A DNA stretch of 64,000 bases, taken from contig BFEA01000003.1 of assembly GCA_003427395.1 (NCBI GenBank), positions 118,905 to 182,904 of the forward strand. Direction: 5' to 3'. The DNA comes from Chara braunii. Lineage: Eukaryota; Streptophyta; Charophyceae; Charales; Characeae. Each line of letters starts with the position of its first letter. Position 1 is the first letter of the stretch. The notes under the pieces were generated by a model. That model made no database searches and had not been told where the DNA came from. It was given only the letters and a program-made list of their open reading frames with translations. The position numbers and the translations under genes were made by a program. Below, one piece after another: positions 10,601 to 22,102 of the stretch.

Positions 10601-11596
10601 TCTTTAGCCATTCTAGTCATTCCTCCTGTTTTCTTACCTCAAGTTATTCGAGGAGTGTCAGGTTAAGCTTTCTTTCCTGGGCCCAATAATGATCCGAAAA
10701 AGGGTCTTGTCCTATTTTTTGTTCGGCTTCCCTTACCGTTGCCTGAGCGCATTTTTCCCTCCAGGACCTGTTTGCTGCTTTCATACGGGAAAAGGTGCGC
10801 AATGCCTCGGTTATGATGCCTAGCCCTACTTCGATCCAATCCTGCCCCTGGAAGAATAGGTCCTTAGCCTCCATCCAGACTTTCATCTGATTGGATACCC
10901 AATTGGGTATCCCTTTGTCCTTAAGCAAATTGACGTTAAGTTTGAAAGGGGGACATACCTTCTCGAGGTTGTCCCTGACTACCACATCCAAACACACTGG
11001 GGCGTGGTCTGACAGGAAGAATTCTTTTATATCACACCAAAGGCATTTATCCCATATAACTCCTCTACAAAGAAAAAAATCAAGTTTTGTTCTGGGTTGC
11101 GGCGCTTGTGGTGAGGGCTTAGAGTCCTACCACGTATAGCCACCAGACTCAGGATTTAAGACTTTGTAGACTTCTGTGAGGTTTTGGGACTTGGCCAACG
11201 CAGTCAGCATCACAATGTTCGTCCTTAAACCACCAGTACTAGGTCCAGCTATCGACCGCGGAAAACAATAAAGTAGAAACGTTTCTAGTTGGATGAATTT
11301 GGGCGCTCCTGTAGTGGCCTGTACGTTTCCTAAAATCATGTAGCGTTAACGGGCGCGACTTTAGGAAGTACTCGTGGTTTAAGGGTGCTGCATTATGACA
11401 ATCCAAACCAGGGTTGAGTACCGTATTCCAGTCACCTGCCATTACAAGATTTTCTACATCTAGGATCCATGAGGGCAGATGAGCGAAAAACTTAGTGCGT
11501 TGGGTATAGTCCACTGGTGCATAGGTAGCCATGACAACCCAATCTTCTTCCTGTAGGACGGCCCATAGGGTCAACAAAAAATCTATTATATCTACT
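7614..11596 (-). pseudogene. Degenerate LINE ORF2 (endonuclease/reverse transcriptase)
   Basis: Reading right to left: an endonuclease remnant with MATYAPVDYTQRTKF and VMAGDWN (11239-11577); a linker (10644-10997); RT blocks with GKCPGSNGLPVK, a KKGDK motif, GAFVKGR and LLLDMKKAYDKV (9737-10358); then the SLRQGCPL motif near 9700. Right after this motif the sequence jumps to the region that follows the catalytic (F/Y)xDD motif, so about 40 residues including the active-site aspartates are deleted. The C-terminal part continues with SINWKKSVY and RFLGV (9268-9633) and a zinc-finger segment CERCDWGWENAAHVWLCC near 8050. Multiple frameshifts and stops are present. It is a dead copy of the same broad family as the plus-strand LINE, but clearly diverged from it. 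Confidence 0.8.
11582..11596. repeat. Left target-site duplication of the 10.5-kb insertion
   Basis: TCTATTATATCTACT is identical over 15 of 15 bases to 22103-22117. An A-rich tail (GTAAAAAAAAATTAG) precedes the right copy, as expected for target-primed LINE insertion. Confidence 0.85.
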
Positions 11597-14500
11597 GTAA
11601 CCGCGGGGAGCGCGGGGGCGCAGCCAGGGCAGAGGGGTTGTAGCGGGGATGAAGTTTTGATTGTTGTAATGTGTTGCTTTATAGCAGGTCAGTCATGAGT
11701 TTTTGCATTATCTAGATTTGAACGTGGGTCAGTATTTCAACATTTCACATTGCTATACGTGCTGAGGTACGATCTTCGATCACAGACCAAAGTTCGAATC
11801 CAGTCCAGAATCCATTGCTTCAGAACACCTCCAAAGAACAAGAACAAAACGAACAAGGGAAAAAAAAAAGGAAAAAAAATGAACCTAAGGAATGGCAAGC
11901 CAACATTAAATTATGAATGATGCTATGAAGAAAAAAAAAAAATTTATTTTTTTTAAGAAAAAAAAAAAGAAATTGGCATGGCCTGCGAGGAAAGCGGGTC
12001 CAGCGTCCCATCATACATTTTATAGAGCATGAAATAGTGAGAGACACAATTGCGAGCCTTCTATTACATTGTTCACTGGAAAATACCCCTTAGTACTTAG
12101 AACTTTTCAGTTTCAAGCTTCAACAATCAGTTCCCTCCTTAGTTATGGTAGTGAATGGTTTGTGTGATGCCCTTTTATCTAATAAACCGTCTACGCTGTG
12201 AACCTCTTTCGTCCCGTAACCCCCTCTGTTCGGTATCTATTAGTCTGTTGTTCCTTTTCCCATGTCCTTCTTCCTTCGTATGTTGTATTTTGTTGGTCCT
12301 GCTGTCTGCTTGCTGGCCATTATCCTTAGGCCTTTAAGTTCTTCATTTCTCCCTGGCCCTGCGGCGTAGGCAAACCATTCATTTGACCCCGTATCTTTCC
12401 TGTGTTTGGTGACTGTTGTGCTTTACTCAGAACATCCCACATGACTGAATGGGGTTTGACTGACGGGGGAGGAGGGGCAAATAGAAGAGAGGGCAGGGGG
12501 GGGTAGAAAGAAAACCTGGTTGGCGGCCACCGCAGAAACCACTATACACCTACCTATCAAATCCATTCCTCCAGAACATGTCCAAATAGCAAAGAAAAGC
12601 AAGCATAGTTACGGAGCACAAAACCTTCATGCCAAGCAGAAACCGGTCCTTGCCTAAGACCGGTCACCTCACAACGTCAACCCAGACTTGAATCATTTGT
12701 CGAGACTACACCCTCATTTTTTCGCTGCATGTGAACTGAAACATAGCTTGTATCCGTTCATTATTGGTATCGATATCGAGGTGCGTTATGCTCGGGGGAA
12801 GACCATTCAACTCACAAGGCACATAAATGAGATTGAGTAGGTCAGCCCACCATGATATTTCCCGAAAAAGAAAACCGACCCTTACAACCCAGGTAAGCGC
12901 AGCCTCTGGCTGCAAACATTTTTTAGTAGGATGCTTGTTCCACGACCATCGACTTTAAAAAAGAAAAAAAAGAAAAAAGAGACCCAATTCGATTTCACTC
13001 CTTGCCTAAGACCGGTCACCTTACACCTCAGAGTTGAGCCTTCAATCGTTCATCGACAAAAAAAGAGGGGAAAAAAAAAAAAAAAAAAAGTCTACAAAAA
13101 AATCTATTAGGCGTAGAATTTGCGGGGAGCGGCGTTACCGGGCGGCATAGCGCAGCGCTCCGGTAACTCCGTCGTCGCGGGCGGATAGCGCAAGGGACGC
13201 TACCTGGCCAACACCTACGTCATCGCGACAGAGATGGGAAGGTGTGCGTACACACCGCCGCATCGGTGGTGGACCTCGGTCCGAGATGTACTCACGTCGT
13301 CTAGGTAGTCCATAGCCAAACCTAGGTTAGACACTATGTAGATCCTCCGCGCGATGTTTCCACAGACACGGGCCAGAGGTAAAGTAGGTGGTGACCGAGA
13401 GTCTCACCGGTGATGAAAGGTGTTTCAAGTTTAATTGCCTATGAGGTTTTTGCCGCCTGGAGAATACATAGCCTAACTTGAGGAGATTCAGAGAAGCCTT
13501 GCGTATGGCTAACCTAGGTTACTCTCCCGGTGGTAAGTTAGGAGTGATTTATGTTTCACCAGTGGAGAAAGGGAAAGTAATTATTAACCCTAGCATTTGA
13601 GAGGAAAATTTCCAGTTGTCGGTTCGCTCCGCAGGGCAATCCCAAGCGGCCTCCGAAAAGAAAAATTGATTGGGTGCAGATTACTTGCCACGTACAATGG
13701 TTCAACTCGCTGTCCTGGTCACTCAACAGTAAACACAGAGGGGTGGCTGAAGATTCAGGAACGAGGAGCGGGAGCGGCCGACAGTAACAATGATGTTCAA
13801 GGCGAAGCGCTAGGTGTAAAAGCAGGAGAGAATTAGGCTCAGGGAAGTCGAGGTGAATTGTGAGGCTGCGTTGGGTATGCGTCTCGGCCACGCTAGGTTA
13901 AAATTAAGAGGAAGCAAATGTTCTCGATTTTCCGTGAGATAATGTCATCTCGATCGGCCAAAACAGATGGTTTCCTCGCCAGGTAGTGGTACTAGAGGAA
14001 AGGTTATACCCGACAAAGGTATCACAGTCGAATTGAAATGTATAGATTGATGGAGTTGTATTGGCTGGGACGGGCCTCCGCCCAGCAGAGGCGTTAGAGG
14101 TAAGATACCAGGCAGCGCTGGTGGCCCGATCTCCGGAGTAACAAGTTAGGGCCGTGAGTGTTTCTTCTTAGTACACAACCAGCGGTTGGGTCAGACCGCA
14201 GAGTCGGAAATCCTCGCGCAGCAGGATTAAAACAAGTCTCTGGAGTGAATATTATCGAGACTCCGACCACACCCAAATGCAAGGGTGCATTGTAATAGGC
14301 GATGGTCCAGTCCAGCAGGTTTGTGAAGTGGCGGGGCGCGAATAGTCCGCGTGGGTAATCTTAGAAGCGAATTATTAGATTGCTCAGAGTTCACTGGGAG
14401 CGGTATCTCAGCGGTCGTGGGGGTACTAAGTTGTAAGACTACGAAACACTCAATTAAACTTGATCAGACAGAAAGGCACACTCTCATCTACTGGACAGAG

Positions 14501-14748
14501 GGGAGTCGGAGCCTCTCGGGATAGGGAACCCATAGAAGAATTATCCTCATTTGGATTCTGGTAGTAATTTGCCCGGAGGAGCAAACCGGGACAGAAGGTC
14601 ATGTAGACATAGCGTCTTATCAGATGCGTTTCTCAGAGCAAGCGGCTTAATAGCCTTCTCCTGGGTTAATAGCGTTTCGTCACCTCTTATCTCATCATCC
14701 TGAACACGAGTTGGTGTATCTATCCTTCTGCGAGGACACAACAACAAT
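11597..14748 (+). other. LINE 5' region, no ORF recognised
   Basis: The stretch contains A-rich tracts (11860-11970, 12957-12980, and a 19-nt poly-A at 13071-13089). A direct repeat, CCTTGCCTAAGACCGGTCAC followed by related sequence, occurs at about 12650 and 13003. A GC-rich start-like block lies at 13118-13260. None of the short frames shows protein-like composition or a known motif. Part of it is likely LINE 5' UTR. Confidence 0.5.
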
Positions 14749-15711
14749 ATGGCAAGTGGAGCAGGCAGAGGGGATAAACAACATGCGATTCCAGTCACGA
14801 TTAAGAAAAACCGTTCAAGAATACGAGACTCTGTGAGTCGTTGTTATGATGAAGGAGTGTGCCCAGACAACATACATCTGGGAGAAGTAATTGAAGACGA
14901 AGGTGGCAAGCGTTTTGTGGTAAATGAGTTGGTGAACGAGGTAAAGGACGAATGGTTAAAAGAGAGATCTGTTATTGTGACGTTCCGAGGAGAAGCCCGT
15001 AGCCTTGCAAGATCGGTCAAGGAAGATCTGATTCGGGCGTATGAGGATGGTTGGACAGCCAAGCGACTATTTCACCCAAACAACAGACGAGGGAGGATAA
15101 AGTTTGAAGGCCCCAATGTCGTATCCTATGTTGCGAAAGCAAAGGAGATCGCGGATTGGCTCATTCAAGAAGGAGAGCTGAAGATCAAACTGGGCACAAA
15201 GGAATACCAGGTACTGTTCAAGCCACGACTGTCTCAGCACGAACTACAAGAAGTCAGGATCCATGAAGCAGGGAGAAAATTCTGGATCATGGCTCTAAGG
15301 ATCCCGCTGGACGCCTACCTCTTCTTAAGGAGTGAGGTGAAGGGCCTGTTCGGCGAAGTGTTAGAAATGCATAACCCGGAGTATGATAGAGACAGGCCAA
15401 GACTCATGAATGTCAAATTTGACATGCGGCCCGAGTCAAGAGGCAGCATCGATGACGAGCTAGTGATAGAGTCCCCTCGAGGAGAACGCTGGAAAGTGGA
15501 TATAGTATCAACGTATACTGACTGGTGTAGAAGATGCAAATGGTATTATCATACGGAGGAGACCTGCCCTCGTCGTCAGAACGAGGAAGGTCGCAGGAAC
15601 AACGGAGAAAGGCAAGGGGGCCACAGGGCTAGATTCCGGGAATTTTTGACAAACTTGGGGGGGAAGCGATGCAGAGCTCGAGAAACGGGTCAGATGCGGA
15701 CCAGCAGGTGA
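14749..15711 (+). CDS. LINE ORF1, N-terminal part with CCHC zinc knuckle
   Basis: A 320-codon frame from ATG 14749. The N-terminal and central parts are highly charged and resemble plant L1 ORF1 (DUF4283-like) proteins in size and position. Near residues 262-275 is a canonical C-X2-C-X4-H-X4-C zinc knuckle (CRRCKWYYHTEETC), which binds nucleic acid in ORF1p/Gag-type proteins. The frame closes at 15711, but a long frame in register -1 begins at 15669. A run of seven G at 15657-15663 just before the overlap is a natural place for an indel, so the two pieces were probably one ORF1. Role: RNA-binding partner of the LINE ribonucleoprotein (family knowledge). Confidence 0.75.
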   Translation: MASGAGRGDKQHAIPVTIKKNRSRIRDSVSRCYDEGVCPDNIHLGEVIEDEGGKRFVVNELVNEVKDEWLKERSVIVTFRGEARSLARSVKEDLIRAYEDGWTAKRLFHPNNRRGRIKFEGPNVVSYVAKAKEIADWLIQEGELKIKLGTKEYQVLFKPRLSQHELQEVRIHEAGRKFWIMALRIPLDAYLFLRSEVKGLFGEVLEMHNPEYDRDRPRLMNVKFDMRPESRGSIDDELVIESPRGERWKVDIVSTYTDWCRRCKWYYHTEETCPRRQNEEGRRNNGERQGGHRARFREFLTNLGGKRCRARETGQMRTSR

Positions 15712-17315
15712 GACATTCGCAACAACAATCGAGACAGGGCAACCTCTCAGAGCAATCTCGCCAGCAAGTAAGTCGGATACATCCGAGCCAGGAACACGTG
15801 GAGTCAGCTATGCAGCAGTACGGTCCCAATGCATCGGCTCAAGGGTCCCTCCTCAGGAATGGTGCCCAAGTGCAAAGTACAGGTCACCACAGGGAGTACC
15901 AGGATTGGAGGGGGGACCAAATTTGGGGAACGACGCCTGCAAGAGCCTCAGGCCAGCCCTCACTGCCCCTTTGGCAGCCAAGGGGGGGGTGGCCACACCC
16001 CAACACAGAAGAACTGCACAGAGAATCGGCCAGGGACAGAGGGTTGGCGGGCGGCCCGACTCACCCAACGTGGCAAGACAACTATGAATACAACCCGTTT
16101 CCGGACGTAGGATTGTTCTATCAACACCAACAAGGCACAGGCAGCGGGTGGGGGCCTGGATCGGGGCACAGATTCATTGAGCACCCCCAACCCAGATACC
16201 CTTCAACGGCATACGACTGGAGGCAGCTCGCCCCTCCTCCGCAAGACAGAGGGCTCCAAGTACCGGACCTGCACAGAAGGGAAGGCAGCGGGAACTCATT
16301 CAGAAGACGACAAAGAGGCTACAGGACAAGGTGGGATGGCCAACCGGAAGACAACTGGAGGAGTAAGGGGGAAAGCTCCTTGCTTTGGAGACAAGGCCAC
16401 TCCCAACCGTTCTCTACGGTTCGGGAGGAGGTGGAGGTCGCTGAAGGGAGAGTGGCATCTGCGCACCAGCCAAGTGTCACTAAGCTCAAGGAAGAAATGT
16501 CAAAGACGTCAGTGACTTCGCATTCTAGAGTAAGGTGGGGCAGCGAATGCGAAAAACATGACTGTGGAAAATCTGTAGCCTCGTCGGTGGAGAGCTTTGC
16601 GCGCTCGGGCCAAAGAATGGTAAGCAGACCGAAGGGGACAATCGACAGGAATAGAAAGGCGGTTGCTGTCGAGAGGAACCAGATGGAAACGGTTCAAAGG
16701 TGCCTGGCTCCACTCCTATGCACGCATACTGAGAAAGGCGCGTTCTTCCTAACCACAACAAATGCAGAGGGTTGCCCGCTAATCCCCTCGGAAGAGGTAG
16801 AGCGTTCCCCCACTCCAGCTAAGATCCTGGAGTGCACCAAAAGGTTGTATGGGACACACGTCCCGGTCAGACTCATTCCGCACTACACAATGGCGAGCAT
16901 CCTGTGCTCGTCCGTGCAAGGATTCAGGAAAATTTATTTCCCCTTGCTGGATGAACGGATCCCTCCGAAATCAGAGTGCCTGCTAGCTCAAGGTGGTATC
17001 AGGTGGTTCCACATGGACGTCATTCGGGAAAGAAACGCTCAGGAACTGAAACTTATTAAAATTATCCCTGGCATCTCAGCGCTGGCGCTGTTGAACATCA
17101 ACGAAAAGCTCTTGGTCGAGGAAAATCTACATTCAGACTATCTCGTGTCTCAGTTAACAGAAGAATGGAGGTCGAGCTCCAACACCAGCTCCGCCATGGC
17201 CAACTCGGAACACCAACGCTCAAGGGGCATCTCTAGTGAGAGGGAACACCTGGGGGCTCAGGAACCATCCCGCATCCAATCCAAGGCGGGCGATGACCAA
17301 CAACATGATGGATAA
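15669..17315 (+). CDS. LINE ORF1, C-terminal part (548 codons, displaced frame)
   Basis: The first roughly 350 codons are Gln/Arg/Gly/Ser-rich and look disordered, as in ORF1 tails. The last 200 codons are more ordered, with hydrophobic segments such as VPVRLIPHYTMASILCSS and KIIPGISALALLNINEKLL, and may form a separate small domain that I do not recognise. The frame ends at 17315 and overlaps the start of ORF2 (ATG 17293) by 23 bases in another frame. This overlap is typical of LINEs that translate ORF2 by reinitiation. The likely true start is ATG 14749 through a repaired G-run, not 15669. Confidence 0.65.
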   Translation: MQSSRNGSDADQQVRHSQQQSRQGNLSEQSRQQVSRIHPSQEHVESAMQQYGPNASAQGSLLRNGAQVQSTGHHREYQDWRGDQIWGTTPARASGQPSLPLWQPRGGWPHPNTEELHRESARDRGLAGGPTHPTWQDNYEYNPFPDVGLFYQHQQGTGSGWGPGSGHRFIEHPQPRYPSTAYDWRQLAPPPQDRGLQVPDLHRREGSGNSFRRRQRGYRTRWDGQPEDNWRSKGESSLLWRQGHSQPFSTVREEVEVAEGRVASAHQPSVTKLKEEMSKTSVTSHSRVRWGSECEKHDCGKSVASSVESFARSGQRMVSRPKGTIDRNRKAVAVERNQMETVQRCLAPLLCTHTEKGAFFLTTTNAEGCPLIPSEEVERSPTPAKILECTKRLYGTHVPVRLIPHYTMASILCSSVQGFRKIYFPLLDERIPPKSECLLAQGGIRWFHMDVIRERNAQELKLIKIIPGISALALLNINEKLLVEENLHSDYLVSQLTEEWRSSSNTSSAMANSEHQRSRGISSEREHLGAQEPSRIQSKAGDDQQHDG

Positions 17316-20300
17316 AATCAGGGCAGTAACATGGAACGTAAGGGGTCTCGGGGACACAAATGGCAGAGAGAAAAGGAGACGGTTAAAATCCTGGCTGCAC
17401 GAATGGAGGGCAAACTGCATAATGTTGCAGGAAACTAAGCTTAAAGAGTCTAAGCTGAGTGGGATGGTGACATGGTGACATGGTGGGATGGGCCGCAGGT
17501 CTGGGCCCCAGCGCAGAAAACCAGAGGAGGGGTGACAATCCTACTTCACCGGGACCTTCAAGCCTGCGTAATAAACGCAGAAGCGGACCTGTGGGGCAGA
17601 TGGGCAAGGATGAAGGTTCTAGTGGCCAACGAAGAATGGGTCTTCGTGACAATTTACGCCCCAACGGACGTGGGTGAAAGGGCGAAGTTCTCCAGCCGTC
17701 TGTTACAACACATCCCAAAGACGGAGAAGTTGATGATAGGCAGAGACTGAAACCTGAGTTTGGATGAGACACTAAGGATAGGCTCCCCACAGACAGGCAG
17801 GAGAGATGTTCAGACCCTGCTGGAGCTGAGTGCAGAGTTGGACTTAGTGGACCCCTTCCCGTCCCTCAACCAAGGAGACTCGGGTTATACATGGTACTCT
17901 CATCTACACAGAGACAGGCAACAAATTACTAGAAGAAGGGTAGACTTCTTCCTGCTCAGCGAACTCTCGCAGGACCAAGTCACAATGGTTCGAGCCTCTT
18001 GCAGTCCGCTGTCGGATCACAAACCGGTGGTTGTTGATCTTAGACTAAATCTGAATGTCTCAAGGGGGAAGGTTTTTTTTCGCCTGAACAGTCAAGTGCT
18101 AGAGGAACCCGGCATGGGTGAGTGGGTAGCCAAACACATGGACAGTTGGGGGCGTGCAAAACCACTGTTTGACTCAAAGGCAGAGTGGCTAGACGGCGGG
18201 ATCGCGATTGTCTCCGGTGTCCTAGATGTTATTTCTAGGATCATAGCAAGAGAGAGGAACAGGAAAAAAGCGGACTGTCGGAGAAGAGTGAAGGAGGCTG
18301 AAGGACGCATGGAAGGTCATCCTATCTCACTGATGGTTTGGGCAGCGGAAAGGGAACGACGTCTGAACGAGTGAGACAAGCTCCAAGAGGAGAAGCAGAG
18401 GTGGTGGTCTGAAATCTTAAAGGTAAAAGGGATCAAGTCGAATGACAAGATCTCGAAGGAGACATTCCAAAGACTGCTGCCGAGGCGGACACTGACTCAA
18501 ATGGTAGAATTACGTCACCCGTTCGTCCAGGCTGCACCTGCGGCCCAATCTGCTTCAGGCATGCTGCAGTATGCGAGAATGTACTACGCAAATATTCTCA
18601 CCTCTAGACGTCCACTGGACAATGCGCTCACGGACCTCTCCGCCACATCGGACATGTGGGAGGACACCACAGCGAAACTTCCAATTACCGCTCGGGTGGA
18701 CCTCGATAGACCGCTCACTGTGGAAGAAGTTAAACAGACCCTCAAGTGCATGGCGAAGGGAAAGTCCCCGGGGGTTGACGGCCTTACGGTTGAGTTTTAC
18801 ATCGCCAACTGGTCGGTGTTTGGCCCTGCACTAGTGCACCTCTACAATGGGGTCCTGGTGGAAGGGAAGTTAGGGAAGGGCATGACACATGGTGTCATCT
18901 CAGTTCTGTTCAAGAAGGGGGACAAATCTGAAGTCCAGAATTGGAGACCAATTTCCCTTCTAAACGTCTCGTACAAAATACTGGCAAAGACCTTGGCGCG
19001 CAGACTGTCGAGTTACTTACCAGAATTGGTGAAGAGGGACCAGGGGGCATTTGTACAGGGGAGATCCATCCTTAACAACATTGTATCCGCCATCGAAGCA
19101 CTGGAGGTAGTTCAGACAGAGAACCTGAACATGGCGGTCCTTCTCCTTGACTTGGAGAAGGCGTATGATTAATTGGGATGGCGATTCGTACTTACCACGT
19201 TGAGAAGAATGGAATTTGGGGAACGGTTTTGTGCTTGAATAGTAGCCATGTACACATACTCTACCTTTGCTGTCATGATTAACGGACATTTTTCTGAACC
19301 GTTTCCACTGTTGAGATCGTTGCAACAAGGGTGTCCGCTCACACCCCTCATCTCCGTCCTGCAACTGGAGGTGCTTCTCAACAGGATTCGTAGGCATCCG
19401 GAGATAAGAGGCTTGCACCTGCACACGGGAGAGGAGTGCAAGGTGAAGGCTTTAGCAGACAACCTGCTGGCCTTAAGAGAAAACACGGCATCATCGCTGG
19501 CGCCGTTGAAGATGGTCATGTTGGAGTATTCCGTACTTTCGGAAGCTTCCGTAAACTGGAGTAAGTCGGTGTATCTCCTCCCAACCCAATTTGTACTCCA
19601 AGTAGAGTGGGGTATGATAAGGGTGCTCGCGGGTGAAGAAGAGAGATTCCTGGGTGTACTTATTAGTCTAGAAATAGAAGCTTCGTCGCAGGGTCTCCTC
19701 CTGCAACAACATATCTCAGCCAAGCTCAGATTATGGGGTACGACATGGCACCTATCCCTTCTGGGTCGGGCGTTGGTTGCAAACGTGGCCTTGCTCTCAA
19801 TCCTGTGGTTTGTGTCCACAATGAGAGAGATAGCAGCAGGAGTAGTCAAGGCGGTACGGAGACTGGTCGCCCGTTTCATATGGAAGCCACGGGCGAGGAT
19901 CTCTGAAGGGTTCATCTCCAAGGTAGCGCTGGATACACTCTCCTTCCCTCGTTCCAAGGGCGGTCTTGGTCTAGTGGACCCAGCTCGAAGAAATCAGGCG
20001 CAATTATGAAATTGGGTGGTCAAGATAGCCAATATGAGGACTAGGGATCACTGGGTGACAATGGCGGAGCAGATCCTGATGGGCGAATGGGGCCTGAGCA
20101 GACCGCAGGACGTCTGGGCATGTTTTTTTATGCCCTCCTTTCGCAAGAAAAAGCTAAAATCCAGGTTCTGGGAACCGATCAGAAAGGCCTGGAACAGGCT
20201 CCCACCGGACGTGTAGAAGAAGCCATCCACCAAGGAAGAAGTGCTGGTACAGCTCCTGTTTGAAAACCCATCGATCATGGACCAAGACGGACAGCCCCTC

Positions 20301-21585
20301 GAAGCGGATGGTTCCACAGGCTCGTTCGGCCAAGCATGGATCAAACGAGGTGTTGTCCGTATCTCAGACCTGTGGTCAATCCTACTGGGAGGATGGAAGC
20401 CCCTGGGAGAGATCAAGGAATCCCTCAGAGGTCCGCAGAGAGTGGAAGCCCATTGGAGATCACTGGTTGATGCTATACCCCAGGACTGGTTACTGATCCT
20501 AGGTCCTGAAGGGGTGGACCCAGTGGGCAAGTGGTACGTGCCAAATCAGGAAAGGGGTCAGAACACCCTGTGGAAAGTCCTGGACATCTTGCCCAGCGGT
20601 TTCAGACGGGTCGAAAGGTGGCGTTGTGAGGGATCAACAGACACGCTGAGCCCGATGGGAGTTGAAACGGTCCAACTGTGAGACAACCCTGCTCAGGCCA
20701 GGCTCCTGGCAACAAGAGGAAAGAGGCCAACAACTAGACTGTACACCTGGATAGGTGGGGTACCACTTATCCAGCTCTGTATTGATCCAGCAGCCTGGAG
20801 CTGGTCAGCCAAGACGGAGGGAGTAGCAGAATTAAACCTTGAGAACTACTCAATAGCTCAGGGCTACCAGCAACTCAGTCACAAACTGAAGACCCCGACG
20901 CAAGTTGCTATCCCTCGGCGGCAGGCGGTGTGGAATGAGGACTTAACCGGGGCAGAGGCGGACTTTGAGAGGCTTTGGGAAACTCTGACAACGCTTCCAA
21001 ATGGGAAGCAAATCAGTATCCTGTGGATGATCTCCCTGATGGTATCCCCATCAGCGGTCTGGCTGGTAAGCAGGGCATGGAAGTAAACCTTGAGTGTACA
21101 CGCTGTCGGTGGCCTTTCGAATCGACCAGGCACCTATGGTTGGACTGTCCCGCGTCCAAACACATTTGGAACTGGTGAGCTCACCACTGGAAAGAGGTAG
21201 GAGGACAGGGAGTAGAATGGTCAGAGAGGTGGGCGCTGTTGGGATTTCTCCCACCTCACACCGAAGGGCACCGGGGTTGGGGCTACATGGCGCATGTAGT
21301 TCGGGGTCTGTTATGTGAAACCATTTGGAAAGACAGAAACAGATCCAGGTTCGAGGGCCGGCCTTTCGCTGATTTGGAGACCAAAAGGCACATCAGCAGG
21401 GGCTGAAGCAGGCCATATGGGCAGATTGGAGAAGTAAAGCAAGATCAGGGAGAGGGAACAGGGAACAACTGAAGTGGTTTCGCCACACCTGGGCGCAAAT
21501 CAGTCAGCTGGTAACAATTCACCCAAAGAAGGGCTTGGTCTTTTCAGACTGGTTCCTAGTAACGCCGCCGGTGAGTAATCAGTAG
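17293..21585 (+). pseudogene. LINE ORF2: endonuclease, reverse transcriptase, zinc finger
   Basis: The endonuclease/exonuclease/phosphatase domain opens with RAVTWNVRGLGD and CIMLQETKL, followed by FVTIYAPTD, RRVDFFLL and SDHKPVVVDL (17320-18045). Reverse transcriptase blocks are GKSPGVDGLTVEFY, LFKKGDKSEVQNWRPISLLN, DQGAFVQGRSI, LLLDLEKAYD and LQQGCPLTP (18700-19350). The catalytic (F/Y)ADD motif reads LADN at 19452-19463, so one essential Asp is lost. The C-terminal zinc-finger CTRCRWPFESTRHLWLDC is near 21095. The final stop is at 21585. Breaks: an 8-bp tandem duplication near 17465-17480 shifts the frame, and in-frame stops follow at about 17748, 18372, 19170, 20007 and 20214 and between 20681 and 21085. 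At least the first (DWN to D*N) and 20007 look like Trp codons turned into TGA. Confidence 0.85.
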
Positions 21586-22102
21586 TCAGGTAGGTGTAAG
21601 GTGGCACCAGAGCACTCGGTGCGGTAGGGTCACAGTGGGCCTTTTTAGTAGACTGTCTCTAGAGCTAGTAGAACCAGGACACTCGGTTCGGCAGGGTCGT
21701 GGTGGGCCATTAGGAGAGTGCCAGTAGAACTGGGACAGTAGTCCCCTGGGCCGAGTTAGTCCCAGTCTAGTGTAGAGGCCAGTTCATACTGGGCAGGCAT
21801 TCATCAAAGTTGGAACCGATCCACTGCTAGTCCGGTATTGGTGTACTCAGGGCAGTTTTGTAGTAGTAACAGTTATCTGAAACTGCAAGAATTCAAAGTC
21901 AGACTCAGGCACGGAAATGTTCGTATGGAAGTTAAACTAGTGCATAGGTTATACTCTGCACTGGCAAGAGTATCCGCAGGTCTCCTACCTGTAAGCTAAG
22001 CTGACTGATGCTGTCAGATACATCCGGGTGGTTTGTGAGGTCCCCGGTCTCGATTGGCATTATTAATGAACTGTTGCTTTGTAAAAAAAAATTAGAAAAA
22101 GT
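21586..22102 (+). other. LINE 3' UTR and A-rich tail
   Basis: Non-coding. It contains repeated phrases of the form GGTGGGCC and CACTCGGT-CGG-AGGGTC (about 21610-21720) and ends in GTAAAAAAAAATTAGAAAAA directly before the right target-site duplication. Confidence 0.7.

Larger units (their letters stand above)
7016..11596 (-). mobile_element. L1-type LINE, minus strand, 3' portion (interrupted copy)
   Basis: Minus-strand frames give, in order, the second half of an AP-endonuclease domain, the thumb-like linker, reverse transcriptase and a C-terminal zinc-finger region. Both stops and shifts break it. The 3' tail (about 7016-7600) carries repeats of the phrase GGGTCCAGC-TCCC, also seen at 11996. 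Its 5' continuation is not adjacent: it resumes at 22103 beyond an insertion, as shown by the 15-bp duplication 11582-11596 / 22103-22117 and by the frame that stays open when the two ends are joined. The true 5' part and ORF1 are missing. Confidence 0.8.
11597..22102 (+). mobile_element. L1-type LINE, plus strand, inserted into the minus-strand LINE
   Basis: The block between the two 15-bp duplications starts with a GC-rich segment (CCGCGGGGAGCGCGGG), contains ORF1 and ORF2 in the order expected of a plant L1, and ends with a 3' UTR and an A-rich tail at 22080-22102. At 10.5 kb it is longer than a usual L1. Near 13095-13125 an A-run is followed by TCTATTAGG and then GCGGGGAGCGG, which resembles the left border. 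One explanation is a shorter first insertion (11597 to about 13100) followed by the full LINE (about 13120-22102). ORF2 carries several in-frame stops, so the copy is inactive. Confidence 0.75.
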
